This document shows positions 36,295 to 44,418 of a stretch of 46,571 nucleotides of DNA, piece by piece. The stretch comes from Clostridiales bacterium (lineage in GTDB: Bacteria; Bacillota; Sulfobacillia; CADDZV01). A program made the translations under genes and the position numbers. The DNA lies in assembly GCA_902812875.1 (NCBI GenBank), contig CADDZV010000008.1, positions 1-46,571 of the forward strand, in the 5' to 3' direction. Within the stretch, counting starts at the first letter, position 1, and every line of letters begins with the position of its first letter. A model generated the notes under the pieces. The model did not search any database and had not been told where the DNA came from. It saw only the letters and a list, made by a program, of their open reading frames with translations.

Positions 36295-37089
36295 TTGAAA
36301 GACTTCCTCGTCCGGCTTTTGAGTGCGCTGGTATTTGGCCCGTTGATGCTTGTTTTTGTGTTCCTCGGGCACTGGTACCTATACTTTTTGATCCTAGTCG
36401 TGTGTGCCCTTGGGCTTTATGAGCTCGCCGGTCTCACCCGGTCGTATGGGGTGAAATGGCCTATGCCTGTTGCATTGGCCGGGAGTGCCCTCAGCCTGGC
36501 GGGCGGTATGTCGCACCGTCCGCTCCTCATGGTGGCGGGGCCGGTGCTCGCCTTTATTCTGGGGGCCGGATTCAGCCTTTTCGGCCGCGAGCCCGTCCAC
36601 TCCACTGCTCTCGGTCTTCCCTGGGTAATAGTGGGCAGTGTCTGGCTCGGACTGTTTCCGGCACATTTTCTTTATCTGCGTTCAGGGGCACATGGGCTGT
36701 GGACAGCCGGTACCGCTTTGTTGGCCACTTGGGCGTACGACGTGTTTGCCTATCTCGGGGGCTTGGCCTGGGGTAGCCGCCATTTTGCTGGGGAGGTCAG
36801 TCCTGGCAAGACGGTCGAAGGAGCAGTGCTGGGTACGGTCGCCAGCGTGGGCCTGCTTTTCGTGGCCGGTATCGGGTTCCTCGGACTTTCGTGGTGGAAA
36901 TCCGTAGTGGCCGGTCTTGTGCTGGCCGCTGCCGCTCAGGTCGGCGATCTGACGGAATCCGCCCTCAAGCGGCAGGCGGGCGTAAAGGACACCGGGCGTC
37001 TGATTCCGGGGCATGGGGGAGTGCTAGACAGGTTCGACAGCCTTCTTTTTGTTGCCCCGGCTGCCGTATACCTTTTGCAGGTGTTGTAA
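36295..37089 (+). CDS. cdsA: phosphatidate cytidylyltransferase CdsA
   Basis: CdsA makes CDP-diacylglycerol from phosphatidic acid and CTP in the membrane. The 264 residues start at TTG 36295, 8 nt after GGAGGA. About seven to eight hydrophobic segments are visible. The family signature near the C-terminus is QVGDLTESALKRQAGVKDTG followed by IPGHGGVLDRFDSLL, with the metal-binding aspartates. The middle block AYDVFAYLGGLAWGSRHF is also typical. An AI-2E-type permease gene separates it from dxr; in Bacillus the two adjoin. Confidence 0.96.
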   Translation: MKDFLVRLLSALVFGPLMLVFVFLGHWYLYFLILVVCALGLYELAGLTRSYGVKWPMPVALAGSALSLAGGMSHRPLLMVAGPVLAFILGAGFSLFGREPVHSTALGLPWVIVGSVWLGLFPAHFLYLRSGAHGLWTAGTALLATWAYDVFAYLGGLAWGSRHFAGEVSPGKTVEGAVLGTVASVGLLFVAGIGFLGLSWWKSVVAGLVLAAAAQVGDLTESALKRQAGVKDTGRLIPGHGGVLDRFDSLLFVAPAAVYLLQVL

Positions 37090-37111
37090 ACAGGGAGGCG
37101 GGCGAAAGACC

Positions 37112-38155
37112 ATGGACTGGCGATGGCTGGCACGGGTAGCAGTCTTCCTACTGGCCAGCGTTTTGGTCATCAAGTATCTTTTGCCCTACGTCCTCCCATT
37201 TGTGCTCGCCGCCATATTCGCCCTTGCCATCGACCCGCTCGTCAGCCGGTTGGAGGAACGGTTGCATATTCACCGGGGGTGGGCGACCGTTCTTGGGCTG
37301 GCAATTGTACTACTGGCGGTCGGCGTGGTCGGGGCGGCACTGGTGTCACAGCTGGTGGCTGAACTTAGCACCATGGCCGCCCGTGCTCCGGACTATGCTG
37401 CCTGGGTGGTCACAGAGATGCAGCGGATTGGTGCCATGGTGGATCGATTGTTGGGAGAGTACGCTCCGGCTGGCATCCCCGCCCCGGTCATGGATCGGTT
37501 GCAACAGCAACTGGATGCCGTGGGGGCTGCCATCCAAGGGTGGGCAAACGGGTTACTGGCGGGAATGGTACGCCTGCCTTCGGGGCTCATGCTCGTGACG
37601 GTGACGGCGTTGGCCACCTACTTTATCAGCAAGGACAAACGGCTTGTCGTCAGTGCCCTCTTGGGTTTTTTGCCTGCCAGTTGGCGACGTGGCGCAGCCC
37701 AGATCAAGACGGACCTGTGGGTGACGGCGGCCGGGTACGTACGAGCGGAACTCATCCTCATCATGTTCACGATTACCGTGGCTACGACTGGTCTTGTGAT
37801 CTTGAAAGCACGCTATGCCATACTTTTGGGGCTGCTGGCGGGGCTTTTCGATCTCATGCCCGTTGTTGGCCCGGCCATGCTTTTCGTGCCCTGGGCGATC
37901 TATTCGATGCTAACCGGATCGGTGCCGTTCGGCGTAGGACTTCTCATCACGCTCTTTGTCATGTTTGCAGTGCGGCAACTTCTTGAGCCGCGACTTTTGG
38001 CTGGTCAGCTCGGTCTGCACCCGTTGATCACGCTTGTGGCCATCTGGCTTGGCCTACAGGTATTCGGAACCTGGGGACTCGTGATTGGGCCCTTTCTGGC
38101 TGTGCTGGTGCGGTCGTTGGTACGTGCAAACATCATTCCGATACGCCGTGCATGA
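37112..38155 (+). CDS. AI-2E family permease (YtvI-like)
   Basis: This is a polytopic membrane protein of the AI-2E/YtvI family; the Bacillus member YtvI is linked to sporulation, others to export. The 347 residues start at ATG 37112, 13 nt after GGGAGG. Hydrophobic segments lie at about 8-60 and in several blocks from 160 onward. A soluble loop (about 85-150) with TMAARAPDYAAWVVTEMQRI lies between them. The C-terminal GLFDLMPVVGPAMLFVPWAI and FAVRQLLEPRLLAGQLGLHP blocks are characteristic. It lies between cdsA and dxr, where no such gene is usual. Substrate is unknown. Confidence 0.85.
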   Translation: MDWRWLARVAVFLLASVLVIKYLLPYVLPFVLAAIFALAIDPLVSRLEERLHIHRGWATVLGLAIVLLAVGVVGAALVSQLVAELSTMAARAPDYAAWVVTEMQRIGAMVDRLLGEYAPAGIPAPVMDRLQQQLDAVGAAIQGWANGLLAGMVRLPSGLMLVTVTALATYFISKDKRLVVSALLGFLPASWRRGAAQIKTDLWVTAAGYVRAELILIMFTITVATTGLVILKARYAILLGLLAGLFDLMPVVGPAMLFVPWAIYSMLTGSVPFGVGLLITLFVMFAVRQLLEPRLLAGQLGLHPLITLVAIWLGLQVFGTWGLVIGPFLAVLVRSLVRANIIPIRRA

Positions 38156-38185
38156 GCATGACAGCGGCAAGATAGGGGTGGCAGG

Positions 38186-39424
38186 TTGGGCAGCAGGAGA
38201 ATCGTCATTCTCGGGAGCACGGGTTCTATTGGCCGGCAGGCCATCGACGTGGTTTGTGCTGCTCCCGAGCGTTTCCAGGTGGCCGCTTTGGCCGCCGGGC
38301 ACGCGACCGCAGAATTGCTGCAACAGGCCCGGCGTGTGCGGCCGCGGTTTGTCGCCGTACAGGAGCCGGGCCCGGACCCGGCAGTGCTCGACGAGCTTAT
38401 GTCGGCAGGGATTTCCACTGGCATAGGGGCCGAGGCCGTTTTGTCAGCCGCTGGCTGGCCGGACGCAGATGTCGTGCTGAATGCCATTACCGGGGTGGCG
38501 GGGCTGTGGGCGTCACTCGCGGCCATCGAAGCAGGGAATACGCTCGCTTTGGCCAACAAGGAAACCTTGGTGGCGGGCGGGGCGCTGGTAAAGCACCTGG
38601 CACGGGAAAGGGGTGTCCAGGTAGTCCCGGTCGATTCCGAGCCCAGTGCCATCTGGCAATGTGCTGGCAGCCTGGATTTGAAAGACCGGGTTTCCAAGGT
38701 AATACTGACGGCCTCGGGCGGACCGTTCTGGAAGGCCACGGCCGCCGAGCTCAGCCGTGTGACGCCCTCCCAGGCTCTGCGTCATCCCACCTGGCGGATG
38801 GGACCGAAGATCACCGTCGATTCTGCCACTCTCATGAACAAGGCCCTCGAAGTGATAGAGGCTTGCTGGTTTTTTGACCTGCCGCCAGAGCGGGTTGATG
38901 TCGTGATCCACCCGCAGAGCATCGTGCACTCCATGGTGGTCATGGAAGACGGGAGCACGCTGGCACAGATGGCTCCGCCTGACATGCGTTATCCGATCCT
39001 CTTTGCCTTGTCGTATCCGGAACGTATCGATGTAGGTTTGCCGCGGCTTGACCTCGCCCAAGTGGGTAACCTTACCTTTGGACGACCGGACCCGGAGAAG
39101 TTCCCGGCTTTGGTTTTCGGTTACACTGCGGCCAGGATGGGAGGGACCGTTCCGGCCATCCTGAATGCGGCCAATGAACAGGCGGTGGCCCTCTTCTTGC
39201 GGGGCGAGCTGTCCTTCCCAGGCATTACGGCAGCGGTAGGTGCGGTGCTGGAAAACGTGCCCGCGGAAGCCAAGGGTGTGAGCGTACCGGCGGTATACGG
39301 GGCGAACGGGAAGCCAGCGGTTGACCGCGAAGCCATCCGAGCCGCCGACGCTTGGGCTCGCGAGGCCGTCGCAAGTATGGCCGGCAGGTGGCCAGCCACG
39401 GCCGCCGAGACAGGTGGCGACTGA
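38186..39424 (+). CDS. dxr: 1-deoxy-D-xylulose-5-phosphate reductoisomerase
   Basis: Dxr commits carbon to the MEP isoprenoid pathway by making 2-C-methylerythritol 4-phosphate with NADPH. The 412 residues start at TTG 38186, giving MGSRRIVILGSTGSIGRQA with the NADPH loop at 10-16; GGGGTGG lies upstream. Further marks are ALANKETLVAGG, PVDSEPSAIWQ, the metal-binding ASGGPFW region, HPTWRMGPKITVDSATLMNK and VIHPQSIVHSMV. It is followed 5 nt on by rseP. With ispG and uppS in the same run, isoprenoid and lipid-carrier synthesis are grouped. Confidence 0.97.
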   Translation: MGSRRIVILGSTGSIGRQAIDVVCAAPERFQVAALAAGHATAELLQQARRVRPRFVAVQEPGPDPAVLDELMSAGISTGIGAEAVLSAAGWPDADVVLNAITGVAGLWASLAAIEAGNTLALANKETLVAGGALVKHLARERGVQVVPVDSEPSAIWQCAGSLDLKDRVSKVILTASGGPFWKATAAELSRVTPSQALRHPTWRMGPKITVDSATLMNKALEVIEACWFFDLPPERVDVVIHPQSIVHSMVVMEDGSTLAQMAPPDMRYPILFALSYPERIDVGLPRLDLAQVGNLTFGRPDPEKFPALVFGYTAARMGGTVPAILNAANEQAVALFLRGELSFPGITAAVGAVLENVPAEAKGVSVPAVYGANGKPAVDREAIRAADAWAREAVASMAGRWPATAAETGGD

Positions 39425-39429
39425 CATAA

Positions 39430-40452
39430 ATGGGCACTGTAATTTTGTCCATACTGGTGCTCGGTTTTCTGATCTTCTTCCATGAGCTTGGACATTATGT
39501 GGCAGCTCGCACCGCGAGCGTGCGGGTCCACGAACTTTCTTTGGGGTTCGGGCCGCGCATCGCCGGCTGGGAGAAGAACGGCATTGCATACAGCGTACGC
39601 CTGCTGCCGCTGGGTGGCTACGTGCGGATGGCCGGCGAAACCCCAGAGGATGCAGATGATCCCAATTCTTTCACCAAAAAGCCGCTCCGAAGCCGGCTGG
39701 GCGTCATCGCGGCGGGGCCGGTGGCCAACCTGGTGCTGGCCGTGGTGCTTTTCTTTTTGGTCTACGGGGTGGTGGGCGTTCAGGTGTTGGCTGACGACAC
39801 CGCAACGGTGGGCCGGGTCTTGGCCGGTACGCCTGCCGCTGCAGCCGGGTTACAAGCCGGTGATCGCATCCAGGCGGTGGACGGCCAGCCCATTTCCACG
39901 TGGATGGACCTGGTGACGGTGATCAGTGCACACCCGGGAAAAACCATGGACCTTACCGTCGTGCGCAATGGCCAAGTCATTCACCTAGAAGCTACGCCGC
40001 AACACCGCAACGGGGAGGGATTCTTGGGCATATCCGCCCGCACTCGGTCGCTGCGCGAGCCTCCCTGGACGGCTGCCTGGCACAGCCTTGTTTTGACGGC
40101 TCAGATGGCGGTGGCCCTTTTGGTTGGTCTGGTAGCGATCTTCCACACTGGTCTCGGCGGGGTAACCGGACCCGTGGGCATCACTGAGATGATTGGTGAG
40201 GCATCGCGCATGGGGCTTGCAAATCTTCTGTTTCTGGCTGGCGCCTTGAGTGCCCAGCTGGCTTTGTTCAACCTCATCCCGGTACCGGCTTTGGACGGCA
40301 GCCGGCTCGCGTTTTTGATCTTGGAAGGAATCCGCGGCCGGCCGGTTGATCAACAGAAAGAAAATATGGTTCACTTTATTGGTTTCGCACTCCTAATGCT
40401 TTTGATGATCGTGGTGACCTATCGTGACATCTTCCGTCTCATCCCAGGCTGA
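39430..40452 (+). CDS. rseP: site-2 intramembrane metalloprotease RseP/RasP
   Basis: This family cuts membrane-bound anti-sigma factors and leftover signal peptides. The 340 residues have the zinc motif HELGH at 18-22 inside the first transmembrane segment. A PDZ domain covers about 105-190 (TPAAAAGLQAGDRIQAVDG). The second metal-binding block NLIPVPALDGSR lies near the C-terminus. Four transmembrane segments are visible. The ATG at 39430 has only a distant AGGTGG. It overlaps the open frame of ispG slightly, so the two are coupled. It is the Bacillus RasP-type protein by position. Confidence 0.95.
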   Translation: MGTVILSILVLGFLIFFHELGHYVAARTASVRVHELSLGFGPRIAGWEKNGIAYSVRLLPLGGYVRMAGETPEDADDPNSFTKKPLRSRLGVIAAGPVANLVLAVVLFFLVYGVVGVQVLADDTATVGRVLAGTPAAAAGLQAGDRIQAVDGQPISTWMDLVTVISAHPGKTMDLTVVRNGQVIHLEATPQHRNGEGFLGISARTRSLREPPWTAAWHSLVLTAQMAVALLVGLVAIFHTGLGGVTGPVGITEMIGEASRMGLANLLFLAGALSAQLALFNLIPVPALDGSRLAFLILEGIRGRPVDQQKENMVHFIGFALLMLLMIVVTYRDIFRLIPG

Positions 40453-40459
40453 GGGGCAA

Positions 40460-41596
40460 GTGGCCAACACCCAGGACCACGCCGCCGGGGGTAGTCCGCG
40501 GGCAAAAACGCGCGTGGTAAGGGTAGGCACGCGTTTTATCGGCGGCGACTGGCCAGTGGCAGTGCAATCCATGACCAAGACCGATACCAGAGACGTGGCG
40601 GCCACTGTCGAGCAGATACGTGCCCTCGAGAAGGCCGGCTGCGAGATTGTTCGGGTCGCTGTCCCCGACGAGGAAGCTGCACGCGCACTCGGACCGATCC
40701 GTGCCGCCATTGGCATCCCACTGGTAGCCGACATCCACTTTGACCATCGCCTGGCTCTTTTGGCCCTCGAACAAGGTGTCGACAAACTGCGCATCAACCC
40801 CGGCAACATCGGTAGCCGGGCGAATGTGAAGGAAGTTGTAGCCGCGGCACGGGACCGTGGCGTCCCCATCCGTATCGGCGTCAACGAAGGTAGCCTTGAA
40901 AAAGAGATCTTGGCGAAATACGGTGCTCCCACGCCACAGGCCATGGTGCAGAGTGCCCTCGGACACGTCCAGATACTCGAGGAACTCGGGTATGAAGATA
41001 TCGTGGTCTCCCTGAAGGCATTTTCGGTGCCGAGGATGGTGGAAGCGTACCGTCTCATGTCCCGTCTACGGCCGTACCCGCTGCACCTTGGGGTGACAGA
41101 AGCAGGCGGCGGCGGCCCAGGGCTCATCCGATCGGCCGTCGGTATTGGCATGCTCCTCATGGAAGGCATCGGTGATACCGTGCGCGTGTCGTTGACAGGG
41201 CCGCCGGCGGAGGAGGTGGCGGCGGCCTACGAGATCCTGCGGGCTACAGAGCGACGGCAGCGGGGACCGACAGTCATCTCCTGCCCCAGTTGCGGCCGTA
41301 CCCAGATCAATCTCGTCGCGATAGCGTCTGAGGTCAGGGAGCGGCTGGCAGGGATGAGCACGCCGGTGACAGTGGCGGTGATGGGCTGTGCGGTCAACGG
41401 ACCCGGCGAGGCCAGGGACGCCGATTTTGCTATTGCGGGCGGCAAACGATCTGGCCTGATATACCGGCGGGGAAAAATCGTCAAGAAGGTGCCTGAGGAC
41501 AGGCTGGTAGATGAACTGGTGGCACTTGTGATATCGTCCCTGGAAGAGGACAATACCAGGCCTTTTAACTTCTCAGAGGGTGGGGAACATGGCTGA
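40460..41596 (+). CDS. ispG: 4-hydroxy-3-methylbut-2-enyl-diphosphate synthase IspG
   Basis: IspG is the iron-sulfur enzyme of the penultimate MEP step. The 378 residues start at GTG 40460, just after GAGGGG; an upstream GTG at 40424 inside rseP is possible. The TIM barrel shows VAVQSMTKTDTRDV, PLVADIHFDHRLAL and LRINPGNIG. The C-terminal cluster domain shows SCPSCGRTQINL and VMGCAVNGPGEARDAD, which supply the cysteines and glutamate for the [4Fe-4S] cluster. Its 3' end overlaps the proS start by 8 nt. Partner dxr is two genes upstream. Confidence 0.97.
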   Translation: MANTQDHAAGGSPRAKTRVVRVGTRFIGGDWPVAVQSMTKTDTRDVAATVEQIRALEKAGCEIVRVAVPDEEAARALGPIRAAIGIPLVADIHFDHRLALLALEQGVDKLRINPGNIGSRANVKEVVAAARDRGVPIRIGVNEGSLEKEILAKYGAPTPQAMVQSALGHVQILEELGYEDIVVSLKAFSVPRMVEAYRLMSRLRPYPLHLGVTEAGGGGPGLIRSAVGIGMLLMEGIGDTVRVSLTGPPAEEVAAAYEILRATERRQRGPTVISCPSCGRTQINLVAIASEVRERLAGMSTPVTVAVMGCAVNGPGEARDADFAIAGGKRSGLIYRRGKIVKKVPEDRLVDELVALVISSLEEDNTRPFNFSEGGEHG

Positions 41597-43034
41597 ATCG
41601 AAGGAGTTTGTGCAGGAGATCCACTCGCGCAGCGAAGATTTTTCCGAATGGTACGTTGACGTCGTATTGAAAGCGGGCCTCGCCGACTACGCGCCGGTGC
41701 GAGGCTGCATGGCATACAAACCGTACGGCTATGCGATTTGGGAAGCCATCATGTCCGAGCTCGACCGGCGCTTCAAGGCAGCGGGGGTTCAAAACGCGTA
41801 TTTCCCGTTGCTCATCCCCCAAAGCATCTTCATGAAAGAAGCCGAGCACATAGAGGGTTTTGCCCCGGAGGTGCCGTGGGTCACCCGCGTGGGCCAGGAA
41901 GAGCTGCCGGAACCGTACGTGATCAGGCCCACTTCCGAGACCATCATCGGCACCATGTTTGCCAAGTGGATTGAATCGTATCGCGATCTGCCCATGGTTC
42001 TGAACCAGTGGTGCAGTGTTGTGCGTTGGGAAAAGGCCACCCGGCCGTTTTTGCGGACGACGGAATTTCTTTGGCAAGAGGGTCACTCTGCCCACCGCAC
42101 AGAGGCAGATGCCCGGGAGCGTACCATGCGCATGCTCGAGGTTTACCGACGCTTTGTGGAAGATGTGTTGGCAATCCCGGTCATCGCCGGCCGCAAGTCG
42201 GAGCACGAAAAATTCGCCGGTGCCGTGGACACGTTCTCGTTGGAAGCCCTGGTGGGAGACGGGCGGGCTTTGCAGGCAGCGACGTCTCATTATCTCGGTC
42301 AGGGCTTTGCCGAGGTGCTGGGCATCAAGTTCTTGGACGATGACGGTCAGCTGAAGTTTGTCCACCAGACTTCCTTCGGCGCCTCCCACCGGCTCATCGG
42401 CGCCCTTATCATGGTGCACGGAGACGACCGTGGGCTCGTGTTGCCACCGCGGGTCGCTCCTGTGCAGGTAGTCATCGTGCCGATTGCCCCGCAGGCCCGG
42501 CGCCAGGAGGTTTGGGCCGCGGCACGGGCTCTGGCAGAAGAGTTGGCACCCGTGGCACGGGTGCATTTGGATGAGCGGGAAGAGTACAGTCCGGGCTGGA
42601 AGTTCAACGAGTGGGAGCTCAAGGGGGTACCGGTGCGGCTCGAGCTCGGCCCCCGTGATCTTGACCAGGGCGAAGTCACCGTGGTTCGCCGGGATTCGTT
42701 ACAAAAACAGCCGGTGAAGCGAGCGGGCCTGGCCCAGTCCCTGCCCGCCTTGCTTGAGGAAGTGCAGGCGAGCCTGTTCGCTCGGGCCAAGGACTTTTTG
42801 GCCTCTCACACTTACCACTTGGACGATTATGCTGAAATGAAGCGAGTCCTTGAAGACAGGGCTGGATTTGTGGTGGCGGGCTGGTGCGGCAAGCATGAAT
42901 GCGAAGCGGAAATAAAGGAGGAAACCGGCGCCACGATCAGGTGTCTCCCACTTGACCAGGGAACCGTTTCCGGCAAATGTATAAAGTGTGGGCAGCCGGC
43001 CCAGGCAACGGCCTATTTTGCCAGGGCATACTGA
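41589..43034 (+). CDS. proS: prolyl-tRNA synthetase, archaeal/eukaryotic type
   Basis: ProRS charges tRNA-Pro. The 481 residues are the short archaeal/eukaryal architecture, not the bacterial type of about 570 residues with an inserted editing domain. Class II motif 1 region is GYAIWEAIMSELDRRFKAAG. The core RPTSETIIGTMFAKWI and motif 2 WEKATRPFLRTTEFLWQEGH follow directly, with no editing insertion. Motif 3 is GDDRGLVLPPRVAP. The C-terminal zinc domain has WCGKHECE and GKCIKCGQPA, and the chain ends in Tyr. ATG 41589 follows GGTGGGG. It sits where bacterial ProRS normally lies in Clostridia. Confidence 0.96.
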   Translation: MAESKEFVQEIHSRSEDFSEWYVDVVLKAGLADYAPVRGCMAYKPYGYAIWEAIMSELDRRFKAAGVQNAYFPLLIPQSIFMKEAEHIEGFAPEVPWVTRVGQEELPEPYVIRPTSETIIGTMFAKWIESYRDLPMVLNQWCSVVRWEKATRPFLRTTEFLWQEGHSAHRTEADARERTMRMLEVYRRFVEDVLAIPVIAGRKSEHEKFAGAVDTFSLEALVGDGRALQAATSHYLGQGFAEVLGIKFLDDDGQLKFVHQTSFGASHRLIGALIMVHGDDRGLVLPPRVAPVQVVIVPIAPQARRQEVWAAARALAEELAPVARVHLDEREEYSPGWKFNEWELKGVPVRLELGPRDLDQGEVTVVRRDSLQKQPVKRAGLAQSLPALLEEVQASLFARAKDFLASHTYHLDDYAEMKRVLEDRAGFVVAGWCGKHECEAEIKEETGATIRCLPLDQGTVSGKCIKCGQPAQATAYFARAY

Positions 43035-43060
43035 CGGAACCTAGGGTGACGTGACATTTC

Positions 43061-43693
43061 ATGGCGAATGTTGTGGTTATAATACCGGCTCTCAACGAAG
43101 AACCCACCGTGGCGGCCGTGGTCAGGGCCGCCCGCGATTCGGGCGTCGTTACCAGGGTAATCGTCGTTGACGACGGCTCTACCGACCGGACCTCGGACGA
43201 GGCCAAGGGTGCGGGGGCCGAGGTCATCCGCCTGCCCGAGAACCGCGGCAAGGGGGCGGCGATGCACGCCGGTGTACAGGCCGCCCCGGAGGCCGATGTG
43301 GTGGTGTTCCTTGACGCCGATCTCGTCAACCTCCGCCCGGCGCAGGTGCGAGCGCTCGTGGAACCGGTGGTTTCGGGGCGGGCAGATGCCACGTTAGGGG
43401 TATTCAAGGGCGGGCGCAACTCGACCGATCTCGCACAAGCCCTCACGCCTTTTCTGAGCGGAAACCGGGCCTTGCGCCGCGAGGCGCTGGAGGCAGTCGA
43501 AAGCCTGGAGGACGCGGGGTGGGGAGCGGAGGTGGCGATCACCCGCTACCTGAACAAGAACCGGGTGCGAACGGAGCTTGTCACGCTGTCGGAGGTCACC
43601 CAGCGTACAAAAGAAGAAAAACTCGGCTTAACCAAGGGCTTGGCGGCACGGGCACGGATGTACTGGGACATTCTTCGTACCACGGCACGCTGA
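43061..43693 (+). CDS. family-2 glycosyltransferase
   Basis: This is a 210-residue GT-A fold glycosyltransferase resembling dolichol-phosphate mannosyltransferase and glucosyl-3-phosphoglycerate synthase types. The N-terminus shows VVIIPALNEEPTVAAVV, then IVVDDGSTDRTSDEA. The nucleotide-diphosphate-binding FLDADLVNL follows, with its DxD at about residues 88-90. The later SGNRALRREALEAVESLEDAGWGAEVAI block fits the acceptor side. No membrane segment is seen. ATG 43061 has AGGGTGA 11 nt upstream. It lies between proS and rimP, where Bacillus has polC. The acceptor is unknown. Confidence 0.88.
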   Translation: MANVVVIIPALNEEPTVAAVVRAARDSGVVTRVIVVDDGSTDRTSDEAKGAGAEVIRLPENRGKGAAMHAGVQAAPEADVVVFLDADLVNLRPAQVRALVEPVVSGRADATLGVFKGGRNSTDLAQALTPFLSGNRALRREALEAVESLEDAGWGAEVAITRYLNKNRVRTELVTLSEVTQRTKEEKLGLTKGLAARARMYWDILRTTAR

Positions 43694-43741
43694 GACCGGC
43701 CCCGCTTTGACCGTATTCGTCAGGTGCGGCGGTGGCTTTCG

Positions 43742-43770
43742 TTGTTTATGGGCGGCGAAAATGCTATAAT
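43742..43770 (+). promoter_or_regulatory. probable promoter of rimP-nusA-ylxR-infB
   Basis: TTGTTT (43742-43747), a 17-nt spacer and a perfect TATAAT (43765-43770) preceded by TGC. It is a strong sigma-A match, with predicted start near 43777 and a leader of over 100 nt before rimP. Confidence 0.8.
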
Positions 43771-43783
43771 TACCTGCGTTACG

Positions 43784-43855
43784 GGCCGGTTCATACCGGC
43801 CTTTACGTTGCGATGGTGGACGGTTACGAAGAGTGGGTCAGACGCCCACTCTTCG
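43784..43855 (+). promoter_or_regulatory. two-hairpin leader upstream of rimP
   Basis: GGCCGGT (43784-43790) pairs with ACCGGCC (43795-43801) over TCAT, followed by CTTTACG. CGAAGAGTGGG (43827-43837) pairs with CCCACTCTTCG (43845-43855) over a 7-nt loop, followed by CAGTTTAAGG. Neither has a long U-tract. They lie between the promoter and the rimP ribosome site, so attenuation or feedback by NusA is possible. Confidence 0.6.
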
Positions 43856-43890
43856 CAGTTTAAGGGTAATTGTCGGGGGTGACGCGGCGG

Positions 43891-44418
43891 ATGCGGCGGG
43901 TAGATCGCTTGCCACGGCCTGCGCGTGAGATTGCAGACCGCGTGCGGTCGGCAGCCGAGCCGGTCGCAATGCGGCAGGGCGTCCGGCTGGTAGAGGTAAA
44001 TGTGAAAACCACCCGCCGCGGTCCCGTGATCGAATGTGTCATCGACCGCCGGGGCGGTGTCAGCATCGAGGCCTGTGAGTCATTCTCAAACGAGCTGTCC
44101 CCGTTGCTCGACGTCATGGACCCGTTACCGGGGTCGTACACCCTGGAGGTCTGCTCGGCCGGGCTCGACCGTACTCTGCATGACCGGGCAGATTTCGAGT
44201 TGCACATCGGCGAAAGTGTCGAGGTGCAGGGCACTGACTCCGATGGTGCGGAAAGGGCCTGGCGAGGGGTCATCACCGATGTGAGCGATGACACCGTGGG
44301 CGTGGATACCGGGCACGGAAAGGCGTCCATTCCCTGGAAGCAGATCAGGCATGCGAAACTTGTAATCGATTTCCAAAACCACGAAGGACAGAAAAATAGG
44401 AGGCCGGACGTACGATGA
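43891..44418 (+). CDS. rimP: ribosome maturation factor RimP
   Basis: RimP aids 30S assembly. The 175 residues start at ATG 43891, 8 nt after GGGGGTGA; TTG 43870 and GTG 43879 are in-frame alternatives. The N-terminal domain shows VRLVEVNVKTTRRGPVIECV, GGVSIEACESFSNELSPLLD and the typical YTLEVCSAGLDRTL (usual form LEVSSPGLDRPL). The C-terminal SH3-like domain follows. Ser and Pro of the usual SSPG are Cys-Ser-Ala-Gly here. It overlaps nusA by 4 nt (ATGA). Confidence 0.94.
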   Translation: MRRVDRLPRPAREIADRVRSAAEPVAMRQGVRLVEVNVKTTRRGPVIECVIDRRGGVSIEACESFSNELSPLLDVMDPLPGSYTLEVCSAGLDRTLHDRADFELHIGESVEVQGTDSDGAERAWRGVITDVSDDTVGVDTGHGKASIPWKQIRHAKLVIDFQNHEGQKNRRPDVR

